From: Bacteriovoracales bacterium
GTDB taxonomy: Bacteria; Bdellovibrionota; Bacteriovoracia; Bacteriovoracales; Bacteriovoracaceae
DNA length: 64,000 bases
Assembly: GCA_030149295.1 (NCBI GenBank)
Contig: JASBRV010000086.1
Coordinates: 22,988-86,987 of the forward strand
Reading direction: 5' to 3'
Of this stretch, positions 15,521 to 24,675 are shown piece after piece. The notes beneath the pieces are model-generated. The model was not told the DNA's origin, made no database searches, and saw only the letters and a list, made by a program, of their open reading frames with translations. A program made the translations under genes and the position numbers. Positions within the stretch are counted from its first letter, which is position 1. Every line of letters starts with the position of its first letter.

Positions 15521-17013
15521 GATAAAGACCTCACGAATAAAACATCACCTAGTTGAGCAAATTCATTAAAAATAGTTGTCACATTAGCAACAGCGAATGA
15601 CTCAACCGGATCAGATGAACCTTTGACCTCAATAGAAACATCAATAATCCTTTCAGAAGACACAGCAGACAAAACAGCATTGCTGATCTGAGTATTGTAA
15701 ATTGTTCCACCAATAGCTGCGGAGCTAAACAAGGATTCAATGTTATCTGAAATGATATTTCTTTCGGAGGCGGAAAGAGGTATGTTTGTATTCAGAAGAT
15801 AAGTAACCCTCACATCAACCTCCCTTGCCTGGGCTCTTGTGAATCTAATAACCTCAGTTGCATTATCTTCTGTGGTCACTGTAATACTTGTTGTACCACT
15901 GGTATTTCTTCCAAGAGGTTTGTTATCGTATATGGTCTCACCAATGATCTGATCTGTACCACCTCTAACTACCGTATTGAAAGTTAATGCATCGGCTTCG
16001 GGTATGTCTTGCAATGTAGGGTTCTGGTATACTCTCACTGAAATAACATCTTCAAGGCCAGTCAATGCTTTCACCAGACCTGGACGAGTGCCTGCCGGAG
16101 AACTCACCTCTCTTTGTGCTGCTGATGCTCTAAATTCGGCATCTGTCTGGTTTTCCGCTCCTGGGAAGAAATCAAAAACATTGATAACTTCTAAGAATCC
16201 AGGGAAAGTCTGATTGTAGCTGTTAATACCAGACCGCAGGAGAGGGTAAAAACCATCTGTTTGAGCAATAACAGGAACGGAAGACCAGTATTCTGCATTG
16301 ATGCTAGGACTTATCGAAAAATAAGTAGACTCAGTGATTGATGTATACTCTTCTAGAGTGTTATAGCCTACAAAAAGAGTTCTTCCTGTTATACGAATAA
16401 CAATCTCATTGTCTGAAGTATTATCTAACCAAAAATCTCTTAATGATATTAAGAAATCTCCTACATCTGATTCAGAATAACTTACCAAAGTGAAGTCTTC
16501 TGTGATGACTTCTGATGTCTCCGTATTTCTGATACTAACTGTATAAGTGCCTAGAGCATTTTGCTCTGCCTGCCCTTCTTCCATATTTAGAAGAAAACCA
16601 GAAACTACCTGATTCAACAGAAGATTCTCTTGGACCTCATAAGTAATACCATTATTCCCGGAGAAAGTATCAGAAGAAGTAAGCTGGTAATCATCAGGTG
16701 TAACAGATGAATAATGTACATTCACTGTACCTGTGCCGGGCTTTCTGCCTTCTCGGAAAATACCGTAGTACCCATATGCATCATCAAGGTAGATACCCTC
16801 AGCACCATTTCTAGTACGAGAATAATACACATCTTCAAAGAGCTTATCGACTTCCATTCGATCTTCTGCCAAGATAGCTCTTAAGTGACCCGCAAGAGAT
16901 GAATCAGAAAGGTCTATATCATTACCAAACTTTTCTCGGAACTTCTTATTATAGTGGTTGATCCACTCTGTTCTATTTCTTCTTTCTAATCCGAATTCTG
17001 TTAATTCTGCCAT
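15517..17013 (-). CDS. Baseplate J-like protein
   Basis: 498 aa. Early DSSLAGHLRAILAEDRMEVDK and GIYLDDAYGYYGIFR, then beta domains, then PGAENQTDAEFRASAAQREV and a C-terminal RAQAREVDVRVTYL segment followed by a BPSL-type tail are all features of the P2 gpJ / T4 gp6 family that forms the baseplate wedge ring. Position after the gp25-like gene is the usual order. Confidence 0.85.
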   Translation of the reverse strand: MAELTEFGLERRNRTEWINHYNKKFREKFGNDIDLSDSSLAGHLRAILAEDRMEVDKLFEDVYYSRTRNGAEGIYLDDAYGYYGIFREGRKPGTGTVNVHYSSVTPDDYQLTSSDTFSGNNGITYEVQENLLLNQVVSGFLLNMEEGQAEQNALGTYTVSIRNTETSEVITEDFTLVSYSESDVGDFLISLRDFWLDNTSDNEIVIRITGRTLFVGYNTLEEYTSITESTYFSISPSINAEYWSSVPVIAQTDGFYPLLRSGINSYNQTFPGFLEVINVFDFFPGAENQTDAEFRASAAQREVSSPAGTRPGLVKALTGLEDVISVRVYQNPTLQDIPEADALTFNTVVRGGTDQIIGETIYDNKPLGRNTSGTTSITVTTEDNATEVIRFTRAQAREVDVRVTYLLNTNIPLSASERNIISDNIESLFSSAAIGGTIYNTQISNAVLSAVSSERIIDVSIEVKGSSDPVESFAVANVTTIFNEFAQLGDVLFVRSLS

Positions 17014-17022
17014 TTTATCCTC

Positions 17023-17529
17023 TTACAGCCAGTATAAATCTGTGGGTAATTCAAAATTCAATAGTTCATAAAAAGCATTAGAGTTTTCAACGGTAGGAAC
17101 TTCACACAGAGCGGCTTCAATTCTGTCTTGAGGATCGGGATATTTTATCTGCTCTCCTGGTGGGAGCATGTTAATCGTGAATATGCCATTTTCTTCTGTG
17201 ATCGTTCTAACCACAAAAGTTAAGCTGTATATTCTGTTAGCCGGATCATATTCTGATTGGAAGCTTCTAAGCTCATCAACTTCTTCAAAACTGTTGATTT
17301 CACTGATGAGATAGGCATCTACTTGATTTTTTGTTACCGTCTTATTTAAGAAGATGTTTTTATCGTAGATGCCAAAATCTGTGTTATAAAAATACTCTCC
17401 TTTGAAAGCCCGAAAGCTTATGTAGAGTTTATTCCTTAACAACTCTCTTATTGATTGAGTATAACCCATCTTACCAGCACTGTATACCAAATCCTGACCA
17501 TCTGGGTCCATTAAAAAATCATAAGACAT
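17023..17529 (-). CDS. Baseplate wedge protein, gp25/gpW-like
   Basis: 168 aa. YSAGKMGYTQSIRELLRNKL, then EYFYNTDFGIYDK with the start of the conserved fold, and ISEINSFEEVDELRSFQSEYD with the family's strand pair. The gp25/gpW family links wedge to sheath. Placed between spike and gpJ-like gene, as expected. Confidence 0.75.
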   Translation of the reverse strand: MSYDFLMDPDGQDLVYSAGKMGYTQSIRELLRNKLYISFRAFKGEYFYNTDFGIYDKNIFLNKTVTKNQVDAYLISEINSFEEVDELRSFQSEYDPANRIYSLTFVVRTITEENGIFTINMLPPGEQIKYPDPQDRIEAALCEVPTVENSNAFYELLNFELPTDLYWL

Positions 17530-17538
17530 TTAATTCTC

Positions 17539-18312
17539 CTATGAATAGATAGGAGGGCCTGTTGGACCACCATTATCATTCTCGTTGTGGATATGATCGT
17601 AGAAGTTGTTCTGAGAGCCTTCAGAAGGCGCCAGGACGGGTGCAACGACCCTAGTTGATGCAATCACCTCAACAGCCTTTACAACGCCTGAGAACTCCGC
17701 TAGAGGCGTTGTAATCATTACTTTCTCAGGAGCGGTCACTGTAGCCGTTCCACCTGTTGTGATATTAGCTGAGCCTCCTGTGGTGATATTAGAGTCACCC
17801 GCTACATTGGCTATTAAATCCCCTGGTGTGTCTAAAATGATATTGCCATCAGGTTCTATTATGATCTTAGTTTTCTGATTCTCAATCACAATATTGTCTT
17901 TATCAATCGGAGTTCCTTCAATATCCGTAAAGAACTCTGGGATAGCCATGATAGGATGACCAGAACAAGGATCAATACTATCTCCTGGGAATGCAGAGTT
18001 TATCTGAACTCTATTCTCAAGTAGGTCTCCAAAATCTCTATCACTGTACAGCAGAAGTACCGTATCCCCTTCTTTGATAGGCACCGTAATCCTTGCTTTC
18101 CCTTTATTACCACTGTAAATCATAAGAGGTACATCAAAAGCTTCGGGAGACTTAAGCTGCTCTTCATCTTTGTATTTTGTAGTTGTCAGGGGAAGAACAT
18201 CAACAGTGAAGTCATGGACCTTAGTGACTACTCCCGGTTTGATGAAGAAACACTCTCTTAGTAATGCCCGGAATGTTCTATTTATTGATTCGGGAAATGT
18301 AAGCTTTTCCAT
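17539..18312 (-). CDS. Central spike protein (gpV / Gp138-like)
   Basis: 257 aa. The N-terminal OB-type region (PGVVTKVHDFTVDVLPL; VPIKEGDTVLLLYSDRDF) matches the Gp138 N-terminal family. A repetitive beta region follows (GDSNITTGGSANITTGGTAT) and the end DHIHNENDNGGPTGPP carries a His-x-His metal-type tip. This is the membrane-piercing spike at the centre of the baseplate. Confidence 0.8.
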   Translation of the reverse strand: MEKLTFPESINRTFRALLRECFFIKPGVVTKVHDFTVDVLPLTTTKYKDEEQLKSPEAFDVPLMIYSGNKGKARITVPIKEGDTVLLLYSDRDFGDLLENRVQINSAFPGDSIDPCSGHPIMAIPEFFTDIEGTPIDKDNIVIENQKTKIIIEPDGNIILDTPGDLIANVAGDSNITTGGSANITTGGTATVTAPEKVMITTPLAEFSGVVKAVEVIASTRVVAPVLAPSEGSQNNFYDHIHNENDNGGPTGPPIYS

Positions 18313-19496
18313 TATTCATCCTCACTGCTTAAGAAGTTGCTGTAGATACCTCTTGCTATTGGAGATAAGTTATACTTAAAAGGAATCTTCCAAAAAGCAA
18401 CTTCTTGATCCTCTGGAACCTCTTCTTCAGAACCACCTAAATTCTGACTCTCTTCTTGTGTGATTTCATCACCTGTATCTGATGTCACACCGATGTCTTC
18501 TGCTTCATATTCTGTGAACCAAGTGTCTCCCTCATATTCACCTTTATGCTTAACCTCAATAACTCTGTATGTTCCTTTGAAATTTCTATCCTCAACACGA
18601 ACATAATCATTAGGAAGCACACTTCCCATGAGAAGAGTTTTAAACTTAATTCCAGAAGGAGGTACTATCTTTGATTCTTTAGTTGTTGAAGAAGATGAGT
18701 CTTCTTTATATGAAACACTTCCTAGGAGACCTGTCCCCGGAGTTATCAGTGGCACAAGTTGTTTACGCTGGCTTTCTTCAGCTTTCTTCTGGGCCTTTTC
18801 GAACACCGTATCAATGATATTGACAAAAGAGTCTTGAACATTATAAGCCAAGTTGTGTGATTCTGTGATTCTTTTCAAATTCTTGGAAGCTGTTCCTAGG
18901 AATTGAACAGAAGATTTTGTGACTACACTATTTCCTAGCTTTGCCACTTGGCCTCTAGGCAAGTCTAAATCTTTAATCAAATCTTCTACAATAGCATCTA
19001 CAGGAGTGCCTTTCTTATAAGAACGTGATGTTAATTGTTGTTTAGCAAATACACCACCATCTGATAAGGTTAGCTTTGTTTTTCTTCCTGGGCGCTGTAA
19101 TTCATCTTCAACAAGCATGACATTACCCCGAAAGATTGTATGAGACCCTTCATCCTCATAACCTGCCTCTAATGTCACAAACAAATGGCTACCAGCATTA
19201 TTGCTCAAGTAATTCACTTGATTATCTGACAGGTTATGGATTGTAATCTCTGCTTTATTAGAGTCTTCGTTAGAGCCTCCTGTTTTCTCAATAGAGAACT
19301 CTATATTGTGATCTTCTATAACAATTGCATTAGGATCATTGGTTGCAAAGTATTCTTCAAGAATTTTCGCTTTACCTAACCCTGTGTCAATGTAAGGTGT
19401 ACCTCCTAATGCAATGTCGTTTGTGACCAAAGCACCTTTATCATTAGAAAAATTAAAAGGTTTTCCTAAGATGAGCCTATATACTCTCTTGAACAT
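18312..19496 (-). CDS. Baseplate hub protein (gpD / gp27-like)
   Basis: 394 aa. Has the hub pattern: an N-terminal tube-like domain (AEITIHNLSDNQVNYLS; LFVTLEAGYEDE; TIFRGNVMLVEDEL), then a second one, and NDYVRVEDRNFKGTYRVIEV near the end. A low-complexity Ser/Thr linker sits at about residue 270. Immediately upstream of the spike gene, consistent with forming the hub that holds it. Confidence 0.75.
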   Translation of the reverse strand: MFKRVYRLILGKPFNFSNDKGALVTNDIALGGTPYIDTGLGKAKILEEYFATNDPNAIVIEDHNIEFSIEKTGGSNEDSNKAEITIHNLSDNQVNYLSNNAGSHLFVTLEAGYEDEGSHTIFRGNVMLVEDELQRPGRKTKLTLSDGGVFAKQQLTSRSYKKGTPVDAIVEDLIKDLDLPRGQVAKLGNSVVTKSSVQFLGTASKNLKRITESHNLAYNVQDSFVNIIDTVFEKAQKKAEESQRKQLVPLITPGTGLLGSVSYKEDSSSSTTKESKIVPPSGIKFKTLLMGSVLPNDYVRVEDRNFKGTYRVIEVKHKGEYEGDTWFTEYEAEDIGVTSDTGDEITQEESQNLGGSEEEVPEDQEVAFWKIPFKYNLSPIARGIYSNFLSSEDE

Positions 19497-19844
19497 TTAA
19501 GAACTCCTATAATTCTCCATGATAGACTCTTCTATGTAAACCACCTGAAACCTTTTAGAGATACCTAAGTCATTTCTCCCTGGCCTTCCATAGTCTTTCT
19601 CAGTGTCAACAATGAAGATACCTCCTAGTGGAACCCCTGGAATACCTCTGTAAGGCTCTAAGATATCTTGACCCACTACTAACCTTGTTTTGAATAGTGG
19701 GTCTTCTCCTTGAGGGCTTAAATAGAAAAACCAAGAACCGCTTCTATTGTTCCATCTGAATCTCAACGTATAGGCGACACCTTCAATAGAAACTGTCTGT
19801 GTACTATCAGGTGCTTCTCTATCAACCGGAAGCGTAAAAGGCAT
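19497..19844 (-). CDS. Baseplate plug/hub-associated protein
   Basis: 115 aa. VAYTLRFRWNNRSGSWFFYLS, a PYRGIPGVPLGGIFIVD segment and LGISKRFQVVYI match the small plug-type baseplate proteins that sit between tube and hub in simple myoviruses. Position just before the hub gene fits. Confidence 0.7.
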   Translation of the reverse strand: MPFTLPVDREAPDSTQTVSIEGVAYTLRFRWNNRSGSWFFYLSPQGEDPLFKTRLVVGQDILEPYRGIPGVPLGGIFIVDTEKDYGRPGRNDLGISKRFQVVYIEESIMENYRSS

Positions 19845-19846
19845 AG

Positions 19847-20482
19847 TTAATCTCCTATATCATTGATTGCATCACCAAAAACACTAGTACCTAACACTCT
19901 GTCAATAGATGAAAGTGTTGCTGTATCCGTTGAACCTTTGGATGATGTTCCGTTATTCTTAGTGCCTCTACTATCATCAGGAGAGGCTTTGTTGATGGCT
20001 AGAATTGTTGAAGCGGCTGTTACCAACCTTAGCTGTTCGACTTTCATCACCAAATTCAAAGAACCACCTGTAGAAGAAGAATGGTCAATCTTAATACTTT
20101 TGATCACGCAATTAGGGTATGCTTCATATTTTGTTACCAAAGTAAAAAGTTGAGATTGTTGTCTCATTTTCAAGAGCATGTCGTAAGCTTCTTTAGCTCT
20201 TGCTCTAATCCCATCTTTTGTTCCTGGGCTTGTCAAAAGGCTGCCATCTCTTGATGGTCTCGTAGGAGAATAATCAGATACAGAACCTTTGATATCAAAA
20301 GTAGGATTTTCTGTTCTAACATGATCTGTAACATTAGCCCCCACCTGAACAGGATGAGAGCTAACCTCTGACTCAAAAGATTCCTCTAAAGAAGTGGTAG
20401 CATCAAGTTCAATAAAGCCACTCCCTGGATTCTCAACTTCAGAAGGATAATAGAGCGACCCTGCAATAAAATACGTTGTCAT
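19847..20482 (-). CDS. Dit-like baseplate/tail protein
   Basis: 211 aa. Beta-rich N-terminal two thirds ending in YEAYPNCVIKSIKIDHSSST and VMKVEQLRLV, as in tail proteins that adapt the tube to the hub (the DUF6046 / Dit-like group). C-terminal Ser/Thr/Asp tail. Follows the tape measure gene directly. Confidence 0.65.
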   Translation of the reverse strand: MTTYFIAGSLYYPSEVENPGSGFIELDATTSLEESFESEVSSHPVQVGANVTDHVRTENPTFDIKGSVSDYSPTRPSRDGSLLTSPGTKDGIRARAKEAYDMLLKMRQQSQLFTLVTKYEAYPNCVIKSIKIDHSSSTGGSLNLVMKVEQLRLVTAASTILAINKASPDDSRGTKNNGTSSKGSTDTATLSSIDRVLGTSVFGDAINDIGD

Positions 20483-20483
20483 A

Positions 20484-21341
20484 TCATCCTCTTGTGTTCA
20501 TATTGACGTTAGTTGATGTATCTGATCTTACTTTCTCTGTGACAAAATCTTTTGCACCTGGACCCATGTTCAAATTGATGTCTGCTGTAAAGTTCTTAAT
20601 CATATCAAACATTGATTGATCTTTAGGCATATCCGCAATTGCTGAGGCTCTACCTGCGGTGTTATAAACCTTCACCGCTTTCTCCCCTAGACCTACAAAA
20701 TTTCCAAGGCCAGGAACCATCTTAAGCAAGTCAACGACTTTCTGAAGGATATTTTTGAAAGAAGAAAACTTAGAAACAAGACGAACAGCACCTTTAATCA
20801 ATGTACCAACACCTGTTACGATGCTCAGTATATAACCAAGACCCTTACCTAGTGTTGCAGTGAATTCATGGAATTCTGTTCCGAATACTTTTTTGAATAC
20901 AGTAAGAAGATCGCTAAGAACAGCAAAAACAAGTCTGATCAGAAAAGTGATTGCTTTGATAATAGGAGTTAGGACACCAACAATAAATGAAGCAATCGGC
21001 TTAAGAACTTTGATAATATCTGTGAATGTGTTGAACATCTCAGTGAACAACTCACCTAAGCCTGCATCCATGATAGCTTTGATGAATAAGTTCAACTCTG
21101 CCATCATTCTATTCTGTGCAACCCTGGTGGTTGTAAAAGCTTTCTCAAGACCCGGCGCAGCCATCTCTCTCATAGCCCCACTGAAAGCTGGTAAGAACTT
21201 CTCAGCAGCAATCTCGCCATTTTCCATTGCTTTCAAGAATTCTTGAGTTGTCATATTGACGGATTTAGCAGCAACCTGCATAACCGCTGGCATTCTATCA
21301 CCAAGCTGTAATTTCAGTTCTTCCGACATCACTTGACCTTT
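20484..21341 (-). CDS. Tape measure protein, exon 2
   Basis: C-terminal 285 aa of the tape measure protein. The exon begins KGQVMSEELKLQLGDRMPAV, which continues the ...ALEQMAS end of exon 1 and restores the family motif ALxQMASKGxVxxEELxxQLGDxxP. Strongly hydrophobic stretches (PIASFIVGVLTPIIKAITFL and following) are the usual membrane-like segments. The exon's first base follows a G at 21342, as required for the end of a group I intron. Spliced length is about 638 aa. Confidence 0.8.
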   Translation of the reverse strand, partial: KGQVMSEELKLQLGDRMPAVMQVAAKSVNMTTQEFLKAMENGEIAAEKFLPAFSGAMREMAAPGLEKAFTTTRVAQNRMMAELNLFIKAIMDAGLGELFTEMFNTFTDIIKVLKPIASFIVGVLTPIIKAITFLIRLVFAVLSDLLTVFKKVFGTEFHEFTATLGKGLGYILSIVTGVGTLIKGAVRLVSKFSSFKNILQKVVDLLKMVPGLGNFVGLGEKAVKVYNTAGRASAIADMPKDQSMFDMIKNFTADINLNMGPGAKDFVTEKVRSDTSTNVNMNTRG

Positions 21342-22392
21342 CGTTGTATTTATGATAAGACGCTACTCTTACCACGATGTCACTTAGACATCCTCATGCT
21401 TTCACATGAGACTTGACTATATCTTCACTTCATTGAAGTGCTTACCGTTTCCACTACCAATAGCTTGTAGTGTACTCTACTCCCTTCCGCTGTTTTGCGT
21501 GGTTTCGATAGTCGATGAGGTTGTCACTACCTTATCTTAGAATTTAAAATTTGAAGTTATATCTGAGAATATTTCTCTGCGTTTAACCCTTCTTATATCG
21601 TAGTCTTTGACACCAGTTTTTTGTGATATATATGAAATGGAATCACCTTTCTCTAACATCATGGCTATTTCAATAATTTTATCAGGAGACTTTCTATGTT
21701 TCCTTTTTACTTTTATATTGAAATCCTTAGATATGTGTTTCCATCTTCTCCCACTTCTAATATCTGCTACAATATGCTTTTGCAGTGAAAACAACTCACA
21801 AATTTCTTTGTTCCTGTAACCTTGTTCCATTTTTATACAAATATCTGTAACCGTTTCATTTGAAAGAGAAGTCTGTGGATGGTTTTCACCTACGGAGTTG
21901 TACAAACCCATATCCCAAGCATGTCTTTTGTTCTCTTTGCTAGTTACCCACTCTAGGTTTGAGACATCGTTGTGATTTTTAATTCCATCTTTGTGATTAA
22001 CTTCTCTTTTACTATGTGGGTTAGGTAAATAAGTTTCTGCAACAAGCCTGTGAACTTTTCTCTGAATCCACTTGTTATCTTTCTCACAGTACAAACTAAC
22101 TCTTAAATACCCTTGATTATTTGAGCTTTGCTTAAGAGTTTTACCCGTTACTTTGTTTTTTATAATACCTTCTTTTGAAACGAGATACTTTTTATATACA
22201 GGATGATTTTTCATATTTACCTCCTTACTATTTTCAGGTAGGTAGTGACAACCTGCTGATTTCCCATTGTTACATCTTAACCGTTTTTATAACCTTCACA
22301 TTTGAATCTATCTCTAGAAACTCTGTTGTGGTGGTTAAGCTTTAGGGGGTTCCAGCATTTAGTAAGTTTAGGGCGAGCCAAAGTATAAGTAA
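21342..22392 (-). mobile_element. Group I intron in the tape measure gene
   Basis: 1051 bases. The 5' exon ends GGCGAGT and pairs with GCTCGCC inside the intron, giving P1 with the required U-G pair at the cut; the intron ends in G. Splicing joins codons exactly (AGT then AAA GGT). AAGATATAGTC near 21417-21427 is the conserved P7 strand, and CTATTGGTAGTGGAAACGG is another core block shared with the terL intron. A perfect 14-bp inverted repeat (22240-22253 and 21519-21532) brackets the HNH gene, placing it in a helix loop. Confidence 0.85.
21537..22214 (-). CDS. Intron-encoded HNH homing endonuclease
   Basis: 225 aa. N-terminal NUMOD4-type segment (YLVSKEGIIKNKVTGK), HNH core (VHRLVAETYLPNP, then NHKDGIKNHNDVSNLEWVT), then C-terminal helix-turn-helix-like DNA-binding repeats. 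AAGGAGGTAAAT lies before the ATG. It should cut intronless alleles of the tape measure gene and spread the intron. Intact, unlike its relative in the terL intron. Confidence 0.85.
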   Translation of the reverse strand: MKNHPVYKKYLVSKEGIIKNKVTGKTLKQSSNNQGYLRVSLYCEKDNKWIQRKVHRLVAETYLPNPHSKREVNHKDGIKNHNDVSNLEWVTSKENKRHAWDMGLYNSVGENHPQTSLSNETVTDICIKMEQGYRNKEICELFSLQKHIVADIRSGRRWKHISKDFNIKVKRKHRKSPDKIIEIAMMLEKGDSISYISQKTGVKDYDIRRVKRREIFSDITSNFKF

Positions 22393-23451
22393 ACTCGCCA
22401 TTTGCTCCAAGGCCCTAATAGTGCCTCTAATTTCTTCTGATGTTAGACCGAAAACTGTAGCAGCTTCGGCAACACCTAAGAATTGCTCTTTTACTTGATC
22501 AAAAGTGAATCCCATATTCTGTGCTGCAAGAGCATAACGAGAGAAACCTTTCGCATTAGCAGCAGCATCAATGCCCAGCCTTTGAGATTGCTCAATCAAG
22601 AATTCCATGGCAGGTGCTGCATTTTCGCCTAGAGCTACTTCCATCATAACGCCAGCGGATTCAAACTCCTGACCAATTCTATTAATATTTTGAGCAGCAG
22701 CGAAAGCTGAGTAGGCTCCTGTGAGGGATGCAACAGTTGTTCTTAACTTATTAAAGCTCATATTAGCTTTATTCGTGGACCTAGCTGCTCTCTCTTGGGC
22801 TTTTGCTACTTTATAGATCGAAGCCCAAGAATTTCTCATCGCCCTGCCCGATCTTTGAAGGGCTTGATTCTGTTGACGAATCTTATGATTATGCTTATCA
22901 ATAAGAGGATTCAACCTTTGATACATTTTCTCCATTGCAAGGTTGAATTGTGCTCTGCTTGTCTTTCCTTCTAAGTGAGATTTTTTAACTGACCCAAAAG
23001 TAGCATTAAAGGCTCCCTCACCTCCTTTAATCCCCGCTCTCTTCATTTTATTCTGAAGCTTAGCTTGGGCTTTCATCACTCTTAACTTTCTTTCATCTGT
23101 ATCAAGTGCTTTCTTCGTAGAAACAGATTCTTTGGAAGCCTCCTTTGCTGCTTTTTGAGCAGCAGAAACTTCCTTACCAGCAACAGTATTCTTCTTCCTA
23201 GCTGTATCCAGAGACTTATTTAGGAGTCTCATCTCTTCACGAGCTTTTTGGAGACGGGTTTTCTGTTGCTGTGCAGCAGCACTAGCTTGTCTTGTAACAC
23301 CTGATCCTATCTTCATTTTGTTCAGAGAAGCTAATTCCTTTTTGAGCTTCATAATATCGCTCTTGAAGGTTTTCATTACCTTCAATGATTTTCTATCAAA
23401 GCGATACTGAACTTCAGAATAGACACCAGAGACTTTATCTCCACCAGCCAT
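22393..23451 (-). CDS. Tape measure protein, exon 1
   Basis: N-terminal 353 aa. Long coiled coil (KAREEMRLLNKSLDTARKKN and following, rich in Ala, Lys and Gln) then NMSFNKLRTTVASLTGAYSA and AATVFGLTSEEIRGTIRALE, all typical of tape measure proteins that set tail length. Reading on past 22393 gives 16 unrelated residues and a stop, which is intron sequence. Directly follows the gpG/gpGT frameshift pair. Confidence 0.8.
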
Positions 23452-23453
23452 TC

Positions 23454-23747
23454 TTATCTCCTTCCTTTGTCACCACTTTTACTTTCTTGTTCTTTTTGTA
23501 TGACTTCTTCAATAAAGTCTTTAATATCAAGATATTCGTTAAGCTTAAGTACAACATCAATTGGACTGTTCATAACATCACTTAATGTGGCGCTGCATTC
23601 TTTGGAACAAACAGGTCGAAATGCCAAAAACTCTAGGGTAGATAAGCTAGTATTGTCTTCAACGTACTGCACTGCTTTATTAAAAGCTTTGCTTTGACGA
23701 TTTACAGACCCATCAGATTCCCTTGTAAATCGCCGTCGAATAAAGGG
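23454..23747 (-). CDS. gpT-like extension made by -1 frameshift (gpGT)
   Basis: About 95 codons in the -1 frame relative to the gpG-like gene, open without stops from the slippery site to 23454 and ending 2 bases before the tape measure start. There is no ribosome site for an independent start at its only GTG (23672). This is the classic G/GT arrangement of tail assembly chaperones, giving a fusion of about 228 aa. Confidence 0.7.
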   Translation of the reverse strand, partial: PFIRRRFTRESDGSVNRQSKAFNKAVQYVEDNTSLSTLEFLAFRPVCSKECSATLSDVMNSPIDVVLKLNEYLDIKDFIEEVIQKEQESKSGDKGRR

Positions 23748-24139
23748 CCAACATTAACCTTGATAACTGATACACAAATCATGAGAACATCTTTGTATGT
23801 CATTCCTGCTTCTTCAAGTCTTTTAATACTTGCTTGAACAGGAACACCATTATCATTAAGAAAAACCACCCCATCTAGAAGCTCAGGAATAGTGATACTC
23901 AAATCCTGAGTAGCTAGAGCGTCTGTCACACCACGGATAACAGCAGCAAGATACAAACTCCCTGAATCATCATCATCTTCCTCAGAAGCCATAGCAGCGG
24001 CATTCGCCATAGGTCCACCTACAAGAGGCATTACATATTTGGTTTTGGCAATATGCTGTTGCATTGTCCACTCAGGAATAAACACATCACGATCACCAAT
24101 ATGCTTTTTAATTCCGGGGATTTTATCTGAAATATCCAT
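23702..24139 (-). CDS. Tail assembly chaperone (gpG-like)
   Basis: 145 aa. Position between the tube gene and the tape measure, the presence of a -1 extension and an acidic linker (ASEEDDDDSGS) identify it as a G-type chaperone, which coats the tape measure during tail assembly. No strong family motif; the call rests on context and the frameshift. Confidence 0.7.
   Translation of the reverse strand: MDISDKIPGIKKHIGDRDVFIPEWTMQQHIAKTKYVMPLVGGPMANAAAMASEEDDDDSGSLYLAAVIRGVTDALATQDLSITIPELLDGVVFLNDNGVPVQASIKRLEEAGMTYKDVLMICVSVIKVNVGPLFDGDLQGNLMGL
23741..23747 (-). promoter_or_regulatory. Slippery heptamer CCCTTTA for -1 frameshifting
   Basis: In the gpG frame the codons read GGC CCT TTA, so C CCT TTA fits the X XXY YYZ rule exactly. 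It lies about 14 codons before the gpG stop and the -1 frame is open from here through the downstream extension. Confidence 0.7.
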
Positions 24140-24155
24140 TTATTTACCTCACAGA

Positions 24156-24180
24156 CTAAAAAGGGGGCCGAAGCCCCCTG
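24156..24180 (-). terminator. Strong terminator after the tail tube gene
   Basis: On the minus strand GGGGGC, loop TTCG, GCCCCC, then TTTTT. A UUCG tetraloop on a six-pair GC stem is very stable. It would lower expression of the chaperone and tape measure relative to tube and sheath. Confidence 0.85.
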
Positions 24181-24186
24181 TAAATT

Positions 24187-24660
24187 TTAAGAAGACAAAC
24201 CTCGGGCCGCAGCATAAGCCAGGACACCATCAAGGTTGTTACCACCACCACGACGAACGGAAGTCAGGAAGAATTGATATTCTCTTTCTCCTACTTCTGG
24301 ACCCCAAGAGTGTGTTGCATCTGTCTTCAACCAAGCAATAGAAGTACCAAAACTTCCTGCCGGTGTAGAAGGATCAAGAAGACTAGCTTTAACCTCTGGG
24401 GTGTATTCTTGTCTAGCCATTTGTTCGATGAATTGTAGGTAAGGAGAGTTATGCATGAGACGAATAGTTAGAATACCTGTGGCATTTCTATTAATCGCAC
24501 GGGAAATATCTCCCTTCATTCCTACTGTTTCATTTGTGAAATCTTCATTTCTTTCGATACTGATTGCGTCATCTCCATCAGAGAACCCAAATACAGGGAT
24601 GTCATCAAGCAGAAGAACGACTTTATCAGGATCATAAGTACCTAGATAGATACCGGACAT
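24187..24660 (-). CDS. Tail tube protein (DUF3277-type)
   Basis: 157 aa. YDPDKVVLLLDDIPVFGFSD, ISIERNEDFTNETVGMKGD, RNATGILTIRLMHNSPYLQF and a closing GVLAYAAARG follow the DUF3277 pattern known from KPP10-type virion proteins. Follows the sheath gene and precedes the terminator, as for a highly expressed tube subunit. Confidence 0.8.
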   Translation of the reverse strand: MSGIYLGTYDPDKVVLLLDDIPVFGFSDGDDAISIERNEDFTNETVGMKGDISRAINRNATGILTIRLMHNSPYLQFIEQMARQEYTPEVKASLLDPSTPAGSFGTSIAWLKTDATHSWGPEVGEREYQFFLTSVRRGGGNNLDGVLAYAAARGLSS

Positions 24661-24675
24661 TTATTATTCTCCTTT

